Source of the DNA: Candidatus Gastranaerophilales bacterium
GTDB lineage: Bacteria; Cyanobacteriota; Vampirovibrionia; Gastranaerophilales; Gastranaerophilaceae
DNA length: 64,000 bases
Direction: 5' to 3'
Assembly: GCA_928722015.1 (NCBI GenBank)
Contig: CAKMWI010000004.1
Coordinates: 186,001-250,000 of the forward strand
Below, piece after piece: positions 33,270 to 42,834 of this stretch (positions are counted from its first letter, which is position 1; each line of letters starts with the position of its first letter). The translations under genes were made by a program, and so were the position numbers. The notes beneath the pieces are model-generated. The model searched no databases. It had not been told where the DNA came from and saw nothing but the letters and a program-made list of their open reading frames with translations.

Positions 33270-35702
33270 TTATTTCTTTGTAGGAATTCTCATTCCATAG
33301 AAAGATCTGATTACAAAAACTAAGGCGATTATTAAAAATACGATTCCAACATAAGGTGCAATATTTCTGAAGGATTCATTTATAGCAATTTCCATTGCTA
33401 ATAAACCAAATAGTGTTGTAAATTTAATAATCGGATTCATTGCAACTGAAGATGTATCTTTGAATGGATCACCAACAGTGTCTCCAACAACAGTTGCTTC
33501 GTGTAGAGGTGTTCCTTTTTCTTTAAGGTCAACTTCTACTATTTTCTTTGCATTATCCCAGCAGCCGCCAGCATTTGCCATAAATACAGCTTGGAAAAGA
33601 CCGAAAACTGCAATTGCAATTAAGTAACTTACAAAGAATGAAACTGCAAGTTGACTTTTAGCTGCAGGGGCTGATAAACATGCAAGCGCCAATGCAAATG
33701 TGAATAGTGAAATAAAGATATTTACCATACCTTTTTGAGCATATTGTGTACAAATTTTTACAACTTCTTTAGAATTTGCAAGATTTGCACATTTCTCGTC
33801 AGCTTCACCAAGTTTGATATTGTCTTTGATATATTCAACAGCTCTGTAAGCTCCTGTTGTAACAGCTTGCATTGATGCGCCGCTGAACCAGTAAATAACA
33901 GCCCCACCTGTTAATAATCCAAGCAAAGTATATGGATTTAACAGGTTTAATATCATTTCAGGCTGAATTCCCAAAGTATTTTTGATAACCAAAATAAGTG
34001 AGAATATCATTGTTGTAGCACCAACAACTGCGGTTCCTATTAATACCGGTTTTGAAGTGGCTTTAAATGTATTTCCTGCACCATCATTTTCTTCCAGGTA
34101 TTGTTTAGCATTTTCAAAATCTGCATCGAATCCGTATTGTTCTTTGATTTCTTCTTTTATATTAGGAATTTCTTCAATCAATGATAATTCATATACAGAT
34201 TGTGCATTATCGGTTACTGGACCGTAGGAGTCTACTGCTATTGTAACAGGGCCCATTCCTAAGAATCCAAATGCAACAAGACCAAACGCAAATACAGATG
34301 GATAGCTCATTAAACTTGCAGGAATAAATGTGCTAGCAATGTAAGCAATTGCCATTAATAGAACGATTACCATGCCAATCCAGAAACCTGAGAAGTTTCC
34401 AGAAACAAGTCCTGATAAAATTGTTAGTGATGCGCCACCTTCACGTGAAGCTGTAACAACTTCTTCTGTATGTTTAGCTTTTGGTGATGTAAATATTTTT
34501 GTAAATTCAGGTATTAATGCAGCACCTAAAGTACCACAAGAAATTATACAAGAAAGTACAAGCCATACTTTTCCCATCCAACCAAGTAGCAAATGGCTTA
34601 CTATGAATGTCATTGCAATAGAAAGAATTGATGTTAACCATACAAGTCTTGTTAGTGGTAATTCAAAATCAAATTTATCGGTTTTCTTAGCGTAAACTTT
34701 ATCATATAAACCATTGAACCAGTATGCAATAACGGATGTTACTATCATTAAAAATCTCATTGCAAAAATCCAGATTAATAGTTTAACCTGATACATTTCG
34801 CCAACAACAGCTAGTAAAATAAAACTAACTAATGCAACACCTGTTACACCATAAGTTTCGAATCCATCAGCTGTAGGTCCGATTGAATCTCCGGCATTAT
34901 CACCTGTACAATCTGCGATTACACCAGGATTTCTTGGATCATCTTCTTTAATTCCGAATTGAATTTTCATTAAGTCTGAGCCAATGTCAGCAATTTTTGT
35001 AAATATACCACCGGCTACACGAAGAGCAGATGCACCTAAAGATTCGCCAATTGCAAATCCGATAAAGCAAGCTCCTGCAATATGACCAGGAACAAATAAA
35101 AGAATAATTAGCATCATAATAAGTTCTACAGATACTAATAATACACCGATACTCATTCCTGCTTTAAGTGGAATATTTAAAATATTTAAAGGATTTCCTT
35201 TAAGGGCTGCAAATGCAGTTCTAGAGTTTGCAAGAGTATTCATTCTTATGCCAAACCATGCAACTGCATAGGAACCTAAGATACCTATTACAGACCAGGC
35301 AAGAATTGTTAAAACTCCGCCAATCCCCATTTTTTGAAGGTATCCGAAGTAAAATGCAATACATAAACCAATTAAAACTTCTAAAACAAATAAGAATTTA
35401 CCTTGTTGGATTAAGTATGTTTTACAAGTTTCAAAAATTGTATTTCCAACTTCGTCCATAGCTTTATGGACATCTAATTTTTTGATTTGACAGAACATTA
35501 TAAGTCCAAATATCAAACCAAGAACAGAAATTCCAAGTCCCATTAAAAGGAGATTGTAACCGAAAGAACAAGCACATCCGGCTCCGCTTTTAATGTTTGG
35601 AACAACTAAATCGGCTTCACTTGCCAGTGCAGGTGAGATGCCAAATAGCATTAGTGCAAACATAGCAAATAATGCTTTTGGTAAAGTGAATTTTTTTAAC
35701 AT
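33270..35702 (-). CDS. hppA: Membrane-bound H+ (or Na+) translocating pyrophosphatase
   Basis: The 810-residue protein has about sixteen TM helices and the family signatures: DIGSDLMKIQFG and EDDPRNPGVIADCTGDNAGDS (shown in pieces, about 235-262), and GGCWDNAKK (about 700). Its GNTFKA (about 535) has Lys where K+-dependent enzymes have Ala, pointing to a K+-independent form. It hydrolyses PPi to pump H+ or Na+ out of the cell; the ion cannot be fixed from these motifs alone. An N-terminal stretch with LFAMFALMLFGISPALA resembles a signal peptide, about 25 residues beyond the usual start. AAAGGAG precedes the ATG. Confidence 0.95.
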   Translation of the reverse strand: MLKKFTLPKALFAMFALMLFGISPALASEADLVVPNIKSGAGCACSFGYNLLLMGLGISVLGLIFGLIMFCQIKKLDVHKAMDEVGNTIFETCKTYLIQQGKFLFVLEVLIGLCIAFYFGYLQKMGIGGVLTILAWSVIGILGSYAVAWFGIRMNTLANSRTAFAALKGNPLNILNIPLKAGMSIGVLLVSVELIMMLIILLFVPGHIAGACFIGFAIGESLGASALRVAGGIFTKIADIGSDLMKIQFGIKEDDPRNPGVIADCTGDNAGDSIGPTADGFETYGVTGVALVSFILLAVVGEMYQVKLLIWIFAMRFLMIVTSVIAYWFNGLYDKVYAKKTDKFDFELPLTRLVWLTSILSIAMTFIVSHLLLGWMGKVWLVLSCIISCGTLGAALIPEFTKIFTSPKAKHTEEVVTASREGGASLTILSGLVSGNFSGFWIGMVIVLLMAIAYIASTFIPASLMSYPSVFAFGLVAFGFLGMGPVTIAVDSYGPVTDNAQSVYELSLIEEIPNIKEEIKEQYGFDADFENAKQYLEENDGAGNTFKATSKPVLIGTAVVGATTMIFSLILVIKNTLGIQPEMILNLLNPYTLLGLLTGGAVIYWFSGASMQAVTTGAYRAVEYIKDNIKLGEADEKCANLANSKEVVKICTQYAQKGMVNIFISLFTFALALACLSAPAAKSQLAVSFFVSYLIAIAVFGLFQAVFMANAGGCWDNAKKIVEVDLKEKGTPLHEATVVGDTVGDPFKDTSSVAMNPIIKFTTLFGLLAMEIAINESFRNIAPYVGIVFLIIALVFVIRSFYGMRIPTKK

Positions 35703-35839
35703 TTTCTCTCTCCTTTTGGTAGTTTGTTCACTCCATTATTATAAATAATAAAAAAAGTTTTAACAAATTATTTACATTTAGTCATGAAAATATAGAAGCA
35801 TCTGTTTACTTCTTATGAGTATTTTGTTATCATGTAAAT

Positions 35840-36166
35840 ATGGAACACTTTCTAAGAAAAATATGGGTTGTGTTGTTGGCTTTTACTGTTTTTGGTATTT
35901 TATCTTGGGTTCCTGTGGATAAATATCAAAAAGTTTATCTTGATGAATTTCACAGAATAAAGGCAAAGCCGCAGAAGAGGGTTGATTATGCATATAAATA
36001 TGTTGAGCATATAGAAGAAGGCGGCGACCCTAATTCGAGACAAAGTATTATGCCTGACATCAGAGAAAAGCAAATTGCTAGAAGAAATCTAAATCCACGC
36101 TATAGAAAGCCATATTATATTAGGGATAAATATAATAGAAATATATTACGACCATATAGAGGTTAA
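35840..36166 (+). CDS. Small hypothetical protein with N-terminal membrane helix
   Basis: The 108-residue protein has one hydrophobic segment (about 7-26, KIWVVLLAFTVFGILSWV) followed by a very basic Arg/Tyr-rich tail with repeated RYRKPYY and YIRDKYNRN. It is likely anchored in the inner membrane with the tail outside. The ATG lacks a strong Shine-Dalgarno. No family is recognised. Its end overlaps by 4 bp the end of the convergent exported protein. Confidence 0.5.
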   Translation: MEHFLRKIWVVLLAFTVFGILSWVPVDKYQKVYLDEFHRIKAKPQKRVDYAYKYVEHIEEGGDPNSRQSIMPDIREKQIARRNLNPRYRKPYYIRDKYNRNILRPYRG

Positions 36167-37020
36167 TAAATATAAGCTGTGTCAAGCAATTTTATTTCAA
36201 AATTACTTCCTGCAGGTATAGATATATTACCTCCTTTAGAAAACAGGCCGGTAACTGGGGATAGTACAGTACACACTGCATAGCTTCCCCAACCAATAAC
36301 AACAGGTACTGGTGAAATGATTATGCCAATAGGATTATTTGCAAGTTTTGATGAAGTTTTGCGTGTTTTTTGATAAAAATTTTCTCCTTTGTCTATTTGT
36401 TTTCCTACTCCTTTCCAGTATTGGTGCGGTCCTTTGATATTATTAAAAAATATTTTTTTAGTATTTGCCTTTGTAATTTTTGCATTAATAGGTATATTTT
36501 TCCCGTTGTATATCATACTGGTAAGCCGAATTTCAACGAGTCCTCCGTTGCCTGTAATTTGTGGTCTGTGCGAATCTACTACTATACCTTTAAAAACAGT
36601 TCCTGCAGGAATAGTTATTTGCTTTTTATATACCGGTGTATATGAAGTGAAAGATACACTGGAACCTTTCGCCGACCAATCTGAAATTTTTTGATTGGAC
36701 GTAGTTTGAAATTTTGTCCATTTAGGAATTTTTACTGCATTTTTTTTGTCAACTTTTGATATTACTGGGGCCGTATTTGTGTAGGTTGGGGTAGAATGTG
36801 GTACGGTAGACGTATTAGAAACGGGAGCTTTTTGTTGTAATTGTGAATCAATTTTTGGAAGTGCCGGTAAGACATCCTGTTCCAACTGCGTTGTATTGTA
36901 TTTCTTTTTTATTTCTTCATCCACAGATAAATCTAACTCAAGAGCCATTATTGGTAACGATATTTGAAATGTTATCAATACGGATAATATAAAATTTTTG
37001 TATAATATAGAGCTTTTCAT
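36163..37020 (-). CDS. Exported beta-rich protein
   Basis: The 285-residue product has a signal peptide (MKSSILYKNFILSVLITFQISLPIMA) and a Ser/Thr/Pro-rich linker (about 62-90). The C-terminal part has TIPAGTVFKGIVVDSHRP, RLTSMIYNGKNIPI and a final SIPAGSNFEIKLLD, a repeated strand pattern. The I-P-A-G-T/S-x-F-x-G-x-V motif plus later NGKNIPI and the end AGSNFEIKL resemble the exported protein at 52809-53969 (IIPKGTLAHGK, PDGREIPI, APGDEIKVK), so they share a fold, possibly the TrbI/VirB10 C-terminal barrel type. Function is unknown. Confidence 0.6.
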   Translation of the reverse strand: MKSSILYKNFILSVLITFQISLPIMALELDLSVDEEIKKKYNTTQLEQDVLPALPKIDSQLQQKAPVSNTSTVPHSTPTYTNTAPVISKVDKKNAVKIPKWTKFQTTSNQKISDWSAKGSSVSFTSYTPVYKKQITIPAGTVFKGIVVDSHRPQITGNGGLVEIRLTSMIYNGKNIPINAKITKANTKKIFFNNIKGPHQYWKGVGKQIDKGENFYQKTRKTSSKLANNPIGIIISPVPVVIGWGSYAVCTVLSPVTGLFSKGGNISIPAGSNFEIKLLDTAYIY

Positions 37021-37042
37021 ATTTTGGTTTTAGTTTCGTATT

Positions 37043-37483
37043 TCATTCTATGTTATTATTCTGAATTAATTCACCAGGTATAAATATCATCGCAAAGTAG
37101 AAAAATAGAATAGCCAGAGGAAATAAGAATATACAGATAAATGATATTGCAAATAATCCTACGGTAAACCAGATACCTCTGTGTAAATTTCCGGTGATAT
37201 CCCACATGCGTTTTGTATAATTGACAAAATTTAGGTACAATAAAGGAATTCCAATAAATATTGTAAATAGGCACAGAATAATAAAAAATTTTTCTGGAGT
37301 TTTATTTGTAAAATAAAATATATAATAAAGGACAATTCCTATTATCTGGATTAAAAAAAGGATAGCTGAATTGACGAAAAATTTGAGCTTTCCGATAGGC
37401 ATATCTATTTTTAATAAATGAGTATCTGCATCATTATAATTTATTTCTTTAGATTGTTGTATTCCTTCTCCATCGAAGCTCAT
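37043..37483 (-). CDS. DUF805-like membrane protein
   Basis: The 146-residue protein has four TM segments (about 32-54, 64-85, 101-121 and 124-138) and the short cytoplasmic VNYTKRMWDITGN (about 84-96), which corresponds to the K-R-x-x-D-I-G loop of DUF805. The N-terminal 25 residues are soluble and acidic. It is on the same strand as the exported protein gene, 22 bp upstream of it, so they are co-transcribed. Function is unknown. Confidence 0.6.
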   Translation of the reverse strand: MSFDGEGIQQSKEINYNDADTHLLKIDMPIGKLKFFVNSAILFLIQIIGIVLYYIFYFTNKTPEKFFIILCLFTIFIGIPLLYLNFVNYTKRMWDITGNLHRGIWFTVGLFAISFICIFLFPLAILFFYFAMIFIPGELIQNNNIE

Positions 37484-37549
37484 AAACTATCTCCTTTGAT
37501 AATATTTTACTTTAGCATTTTTTATTATTCAGTGCAACTTTTGTTTATG

Positions 37550-37600
37550 TTAAATAAAATAGTGCAAACAATACGTGATTGCTTACACTATTTTATTTAA
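37550..37600. terminator. Hairpin between gltA and the DUF805-like gene
   Basis: TTAAATAAAATAGTG (37550-37564) and CACTATTTTATTTAA (37586-37600) form a 15-bp perfect stem with an inner CAAT/ATTG stem. It lies 23 bp past the gltA stop. Neither strand has a continuous T run, so it may terminate weakly or protect the 3' end. Confidence 0.6.
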
Positions 37601-37623
37601 CAACATTATTTTTTATATTATAT

Positions 37624-38997
37624 TTATACTTTTAACATTTCATTAATAGCTTTAGCTGCTTTTTTCCCGGCACCCATAGCATTGATAGCATTTGATGCAC
37701 CAACTGGAGCAACGTCGCCGCCTGCAAATATGCAAGGAATATTTGTTGAACGTTTTTCAGGATCAACTTCTATATATCCTTTTGCATCTGTGATAATATC
37801 TATTCCTTCAGCTTCAGCTGATTTTTGGATTATAGGATTTGGTCCTGTTCCAAGAGCAACTATAACTGTATCTACATCTTCTACTACATATTCTCCGGTC
37901 CCAATAGGTCTTCTTCTTCCTGATGCATCAGGTTCTCCAAGTTCCATTTTTTCAAATTTCATTCCATCTACATAACCGTCTTTGTTAAATATCTCAACCG
38001 GAGCATGTAAAAATTTAAATTGGACGCCTTCTTCTTTTGCGTGTCTGATTTCTTCAAGTCTTGCCGGTAATTCTTTTTCTGTTCTACGGTATAAAATAGA
38101 TACTTCTTCAAATCCTACACGAACAGCTGTTCTGGCTGCATCCATTGCAACATTACCACCACCGATTACGGCCACTTTTTTGCCTATGCGAAGCGGAGTA
38201 ACAGAATTATCTCTGCCTGCTCCCATAAGGTTAACTCTTGTTAAAAATTCATTTGCAGAGAATACTCCATTTAGATTTTCTCCAGGAATATGCATCATTT
38301 TTGGAAGACCAGCTCCTGAGCATATAAATATTGCATCAAAACCGTCATCTTTTAATTGTTGTAAAGTTATAGATTTTCCTACGATAACGTTTGTATGGAA
38401 TTCAACGCCCATTTCTTTAAGGTTTTCAATTTCTCTATCTAAAATTGTTCTTGGAAGTCTGAATGGTGGAATTCCATATCTAAGAACTCCTCCGAGTTTG
38501 TGGAGAGCTTCAAAAACTACAACTTCATGACCGGCTTTTCTCAAATCTGCAGCTGCAGTAATTCCTGCGCATCCTGAACCAACAATGGCAACTTTCTTTC
38601 CAGAAGGTTTAATCTCTGTTTTTTCAGCTGCAGTATTATCACCTACGTATCTTTCCAGTGCTCCTATTGCAACTGCTTCTCCTTTTATTCCCAAAATGCA
38701 GTTGCCTTCACACTGTCTTTCCTGTGGGCAAACTCTACCACAGACAGAAGGTAGCATACTGGTTTCTCTAATTATTTTTCCAGCTTCTTCAAGATTATCT
38801 TCTTTTAGTGCTTTAATAAATTCCGGAATTTGTATGTTCACCGGACACCCTTGTACACATCTTGGATTTTTGCAATGCAAGCATCTTGAAGCTTCAAGTT
38901 TAACTTGTTCCGGAGTTAGGTTACTTTCAACCGGATCAAAGTTTGAACGTCTTTGTATTTTATCTTGTTCTTGTACTCTTTGTCTTTCCACAACCAT
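37624..38997 (-). CDS. gltA: NADPH-dependent glutamate synthase, homotetrameric type (GltA/GltD-like)
   Basis: The ATG at 38997 lies seven bases after AAGGGA, giving 457 residues. The N-terminal part has two iron-sulfur Cys sets: CLHCKNPRCVQGCPVN (about 36-51) and CGRVCPQERQCEGNC (about 82-96). GSGCAGITAA (about 140) and IGGGNVAMDAARTA (about 283) are the FAD and NADPH Rossmann motifs, and ending AGGDVAPVGASNAINAM is typical. This is the small-subunit-like form that can act alone or partner with other electron carriers such as in NfnB. No large glutamate synthase subunit is adjacent, so ammonia/glutamine role is inferred. Confidence 0.88.
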   Translation of the reverse strand: MVVERQRVQEQDKIQRRSNFDPVESNLTPEQVKLEASRCLHCKNPRCVQGCPVNIQIPEFIKALKEDNLEEAGKIIRETSMLPSVCGRVCPQERQCEGNCILGIKGEAVAIGALERYVGDNTAAEKTEIKPSGKKVAIVGSGCAGITAAADLRKAGHEVVVFEALHKLGGVLRYGIPPFRLPRTILDREIENLKEMGVEFHTNVIVGKSITLQQLKDDGFDAIFICSGAGLPKMMHIPGENLNGVFSANEFLTRVNLMGAGRDNSVTPLRIGKKVAVIGGGNVAMDAARTAVRVGFEEVSILYRRTEKELPARLEEIRHAKEEGVQFKFLHAPVEIFNKDGYVDGMKFEKMELGEPDASGRRRPIGTGEYVVEDVDTVIVALGTGPNPIIQKSAEAEGIDIITDAKGYIEVDPEKRSTNIPCIFAGGDVAPVGASNAINAMGAGKKAAKAINEMLKV

Positions 38998-39156
38998 AAT
39001 TCTATCCCTTCTTCTCAAATAAAATCTAAATAGATTAATTATATTTTAATTAAAACAAATCCTAAGTGCAAGTAGAATAAATACAGTGTGAAATATTTTG
39101 TCTTTTTTGATAAACCGTGTTAGTATGAGTAAAAATTGTAGAAAGAGTTTTTATAC

Positions 39157-40347
39157 ATGTTTTTTGAAATTATTATATTAGTTTTAAGTGTTGCAATTGG
39201 TTGTTTGGTATGCTGGATAATTTGTTCCAGGTTTTATCAAAACAGGATTATTGCTTTAGAGTCAGAAAATATTGAATTAAGGTCTCGTATCGGATTGAAT
39301 GAAAATATTGTAAATCAAGTTAAGGTAGAGTTTTCTAAAATAGCTCAAGAATCATTGAAAGTGCAACAAGAACAGCTTTTGTCTGAGCATTCATCTGATT
39401 TAAAAAATCGTATGGAGTTATTCAAATCAGAAGAATTGAATCCGATAAATAAACTTTTATCAGAATTTAAGGAAAGTCTGGATAATTATCAAAAATCTCA
39501 TCAGGCAGAATCTATGGAGATAAAAAATGCAATAATGACGGCAGAAAAATATGCAAAAGCTCTTACTACAAATCAAAATTCTAAGGGTGAATTTGGTGAA
39601 GAGTGGCTTGAGCAGATTTTAAAATTTGCAAATTTAGAGGAAAATGTTCATTATACTAAACAATTTTCATCTGATGGAGTTAAGCCGGATTTTGTTATTA
39701 ATCTTCCTAATGATAATTATCTGGTTATTGATTCAAAAGTTATACTTAAAAATTTTATAGAATATCGTCAAACTGATGATGATACTATTAAAAAACTATT
39801 TATTAATGATTTAAGCAACTGTATTAATTCGCTGGCAAAGAAAAGTTATGAAGAAATAAAAGGATTAAATCAACCCGGTTTTATCTTGATGTATATTCCT
39901 ATAGAGGCTTGTGTAAATATGGTTTATACTGATTATGATTTCAAAAGTATTGTAGAAAATGCTAATTCTAAAAATATTATAATCGTTGGATCTGCTTCTT
40001 TACTTGTTACGTTACGTTTGGTTAATCAATTGTGGGCATCAAAAATGCAGTCAGATAATATTCAAAAAATAATAAAAGTCGGAGAAAATTTATATAATAA
40101 TATTTCGAATCATGCTAAAAAACTTGTTGAAATCCAAAGAGCTATTGACGAAACAGCATCAATAATTCGCACAGAAGTAAATCGGTTTAAAACGAATTAT
40201 AACGGTAGTATTTTTAGAGAGGTTGAGAAGTTGCGAGAGTATGGTATTTCATCAAAACATTCCAAATCAGGGAAAAAAATTATAGAAAATTCTATACCAA
40301 CAGAATTTTTATCTGATAAAATTGATATTGCAGAAGAACAAGTTTAG
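39157..40347 (+). CDS. rmuC: RmuC family DNA recombination protein
   Basis: The 396-residue protein has an N-terminal TM (about 4-24), a long coiled coil (about 35-125) and the RmuC nuclease-like domain with GEFGEEWLEQIL (about 144-155), the strand LVIDSKV (about 190-196) resembling the D-x-K motif of restriction-endonuclease-fold nucleases, and FILMYIPIEACV (about 241-252). RmuC limits inversions and influences recombination at short repeats. It is followed by a membrane protein gene 9 bp further. Confidence 0.93.
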   Translation: MFFEIIILVLSVAIGCLVCWIICSRFYQNRIIALESENIELRSRIGLNENIVNQVKVEFSKIAQESLKVQQEQLLSEHSSDLKNRMELFKSEELNPINKLLSEFKESLDNYQKSHQAESMEIKNAIMTAEKYAKALTTNQNSKGEFGEEWLEQILKFANLEENVHYTKQFSSDGVKPDFVINLPNDNYLVIDSKVILKNFIEYRQTDDDTIKKLFINDLSNCINSLAKKSYEEIKGLNQPGFILMYIPIEACVNMVYTDYDFKSIVENANSKNIIIVGSASLLVTLRLVNQLWASKMQSDNIQKIIKVGENLYNNISNHAKKLVEIQRAIDETASIIRTEVNRFKTNYNGSIFREVEKLREYGISSKHSKSGKKIIENSIPTEFLSDKIDIAEEQV

Positions 40348-40356
40348 GAGTTTTAA

Positions 40357-41553
40357 ATGGGTGATAATTATTTTAATGAAAACAATAAATTTTTAAGTCT
40401 TTTTGGAGTATTGGGAAGGCGTGGATTTATTATAAATACACTTATTATAGAATTGATAGAAGGATTAATTTGGTCAACTCCCATAGTATATTTAATTATG
40501 TTTAATCCTAAAATTATTGAAGATTTTGGTTTATATACTGCAAAACCAACTATAATGCCATTATGGTGGACAATATGGATAGCTGTTGTTGGACTTATAT
40601 CTTCAGCGCTTTATTTCCCTAGTGTTGTTCGTAGGGTAAGGGATATTATAGGTGAAGTTGATGATAACCGGATTTATATGGTGGCTTCAATTTTATCTGT
40701 TGTTATTTTTATGGGTTATACACCTGTTGGAGCTACATTCTTTGGAAAATGGATTTCATTTTTTGTAATTCTTGTTTTAATTTTTCAAAAAGGTAAGATT
40801 ACGGCTAAAAAGCCAAAAAGTAAAATTATTAAATTTAACTGGGGTGCTTTTTTAGGCACTTGGATTTGGGGATTGTTTAATAAGGCTCCAATAACTTTAT
40901 TGATGTTACCATTATGTTTAACTTTTAGTTGGTTTCCATTTATGTTGATTTGTGGATTAATGGGCAATGAGTGGGTTGCTGGAAATGATAAATATGATAG
41001 TTTAGAGGATTTTCATAAATCCCAGGAAAAACAGGCTACGCTTTGGGCAATTATTGCACCGATATTATTGATTGTCGGGTTTGTTGCAGCGATGTTTTTG
41101 TCAGGAATTGCTTTTTATAATTATTCTAAAGCTCATCCTGAATTTAAAACTAAGTTTGAGTCTTTATCAAAAGAATATATGCAAGTTTCTGTTGAATCTA
41201 ATTATACAAAAATTGAGTTAGGGGATATCGAAAATAAATTTTATATAGAACCTGAGATTTGGTCAAAATTGACTCCAAAATATAGAAAACAAATGTTTGA
41301 TATGGCTGCTAATTATGCTGCTATGTCTAAAAATAATGCTGAAATAAGTAAATCAAAAAAAATGTATCCTATAAATATTGAGGTGATGAATAAGACAAAA
41401 ATATACAGTTCTTTTAATAATGAGGTTTTAGCCGAATACTATGTTAATCCGGATGTATTTTCAAAGGAACTGAAGAAAGCAAAAACAATTAAAGAAGTTT
41501 TATCAATATCGAATAGCGGATATAAAATAAATAATTATCCTACATTGCCGTAA
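40357..41553 (+). CDS. Multi-TM protein with DUF805-like and DUF2628-like segments
   Basis: The 398-residue protein begins with a DUF805-like module: GRRGFIINTLIIELI (about 21-35), TM helices and the VVRRVRDIIGEV loop (about 90-101). A second unit starts with FNWGAFLGTWIWGLFNKAPI (about 158-177), the aromatic pattern of DUF2628-type membrane domains, then two further TM (about 177-200 and 222-245). The C-terminal about 130 residues are soluble, with repeated YxxE and pilin-like KMYPIN. It follows rmuC by 9 bp and shares its message. Function is unknown. Confidence 0.6.
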   Translation: MGDNYFNENNKFLSLFGVLGRRGFIINTLIIELIEGLIWSTPIVYLIMFNPKIIEDFGLYTAKPTIMPLWWTIWIAVVGLISSALYFPSVVRRVRDIIGEVDDNRIYMVASILSVVIFMGYTPVGATFFGKWISFFVILVLIFQKGKITAKKPKSKIIKFNWGAFLGTWIWGLFNKAPITLLMLPLCLTFSWFPFMLICGLMGNEWVAGNDKYDSLEDFHKSQEKQATLWAIIAPILLIVGFVAAMFLSGIAFYNYSKAHPEFKTKFESLSKEYMQVSVESNYTKIELGDIENKFYIEPEIWSKLTPKYRKQMFDMAANYAAMSKNNAEISKSKKMYPINIEVMNKTKIYSSFNNEVLAEYYVNPDVFSKELKKAKTIKEVLSISNSGYKINNYPTLP

Positions 41554-41578
41554 AAATTTAAAATGATTAAATGTGTTT

Positions 41579-41624
41579 TAAAAATAAAGATTAAACATTT
41601 TAAAATGTTTAATCTTTATTTTTA
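41579..41624. terminator. 46-base perfect palindrome, bidirectional terminator
   Basis: Positions 41579-41624 form a perfect palindrome centred at 41601/41602 with arms containing AAAGATTAAACATTTT. It closes the convergent gene pair and overlaps the stop of the minus-strand gene at 41609. Confidence 0.85.
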
Positions 41625-42064
41625 TCGCAAATATATTTGTCCAAAATTTTGCATGCATTTGCAACAAATTCTTCACACGGTCTTTCCTTATAATATTGTT
41701 GGGTTCGTTTTGATGGAACTGGATTATCTTCTCCATCAAGTCCTAAAAGTTCTTTGCATATAATTGAACCATTTTGATTTTGAAATTCGTGTGCTAAAGT
41801 TTGTATAAATTTATAATGTTTGGCTTTTATTTCATCATTATTATTTTGTGTATAACCGTATTTTAGCCCTGCAATCATAAACATAGCGCTTACTGCACCG
41901 CATACTTCTCTGAGTCTTCCCATACCTCCGCCAAAAGAAGAGGATAGTTTAAGTGCAGTATCTTTGTCAAATCCATATTCTTTTGCATAGGCTAAAAATA
42001 CCGACTGAGCGCAATTATAACCATCTGTAAAATATTTTCGTGCTTGTTGTTCATGAGTTGTCAT
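41609..42064 (-). CDS. C_GCAxxG_C_C family redox-like protein
   Basis: The 151-residue product carries the family's Cys pattern: GYNCAQSV (about 15-22) with C-A, then SSFGGGMGRLREVCGAVSAM (about 42-61) with G-G-G-M-G and the C-G-A, followed by CKELLG and a late C near CEEFVANAC. Family members are small proteins with probable metal or redox function. It follows the SpoU methylase gene by 20 bp on the same strand, so it is co-transcribed. Confidence 0.9.
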   Translation of the reverse strand: MTTHEQQARKYFTDGYNCAQSVFLAYAKEYGFDKDTALKLSSSFGGGMGRLREVCGAVSAMFMIAGLKYGYTQNNNDEIKAKHYKFIQTLAHEFQNQNGSIICKELLGLDGEDNPVPSKRTQQYYKERPCEEFVANACKILDKYICDKNKD

Positions 42065-42084
42065 TTGTATTGTCCTATTTTTAT

Positions 42085-42834
42085 TTATATGAATAATTCA
42101 TAAAGTATAATTGATACTGATGCTGCTAAGTTAAGAGATTCAACTGTTTTTGCCATTTCTATTTTTATAGTATTTGTGGCAAATTGTATTAGTTTTTCAG
42201 ATAATCCATTTGCTTCGCTTCCAAACATTACAAGACATGGAAGTGAAGTTTTGTGATTTTTTAATAGATTACTACTTCTCGGAAGTGTTGCTATTCTTTC
42301 ATAATTTTCAAAATAAATTTCAAGTTCTTCAATATTTTTTATATGTATAATTGGTATTTTCCATAGGTTTCCAACAGATGCTCTTACAGATTTTGGGTTG
42401 TATATATCAACGCTTTCACCGTATAAAACAATTGCGTCAACTCCAAATGCAACAGAACTTCTTATAATGGTTCCTAAATTTCCCAAATCTTTTATGTCTT
42501 CCAGTAAAACTGCTTTTTGAGTATTTTTTAATATATTTTTATCATATTTTTTCTGTAACCCAACAGCAACTGCAGAAGGTGCAGATTCAGTGGTAGAAAG
42601 TTTTTTTAACACTTGTTCTGTGGATTCAATTATAATATTTTGTGCAAATTTATATTCATGTATATGCTTTTTTTCAACAAAAATATGTTCTAATTCTATT
42701 CCTGCATCAAAAGCTTCTTTTATTGTCTTGAATCCTTCAAGAAGGAATTTGCCGGTCTGATTTCTATATTTTTTTTGTTGAAGTTTAACAGTTTCTTTTA
42801 TTAAAGGATTATTAATACTTGTAATTTCCATCAT
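42085..42834 (-). CDS. SpoU/TrmH family RNA 2'-O-methyltransferase
   Basis: The 249-residue protein has a substrate-binding N-terminal domain (about 1-95) with FLLEGFKTIKEAF (about 30-42) and the knotted SPOUT catalytic domain: LEDIKDLGNLGTIIRSS (about 111-127), LVMFGSEANGLS (about 201-212) and SLNLAASVSI (about 232-241). It methylates a ribose in rRNA or tRNA with SAM; the site is unknown. The gene overlaps the M24 peptidase by 4 bp and precedes the C_GCAxxG_C_C gene. Confidence 0.92.
   Translation of the reverse strand: MMEITSINNPLIKETVKLQQKKYRNQTGKFLLEGFKTIKEAFDAGIELEHIFVEKKHIHEYKFAQNIIIESTEQVLKKLSTTESAPSAVAVGLQKKYDKNILKNTQKAVLLEDIKDLGNLGTIIRSSVAFGVDAIVLYGESVDIYNPKSVRASVGNLWKIPIIHIKNIEELEIYFENYERIATLPRSSNLLKNHKTSLPCLVMFGSEANGLSEKLIQFATNTIKIEMAKTVESLNLAASVSIILYELFI

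Noticed and set aside
33982..34695. Plus-strand open readings opposite hppA
   Set aside because: They are antisense shadows of a strongly conserved membrane enzyme.
37682..39022. Long plus-strand open readings opposite gltA
   Set aside because: They mirror the codons of the real gene, lack ribosome sites and have no recognisable motifs.
33209..41624. Long perfect palindromes as transposon ends or phage attachment sites
   Set aside because: Each lies between convergent genes with A/T runs on both sides, has no target duplication and no transposase, so they are bidirectional terminators.
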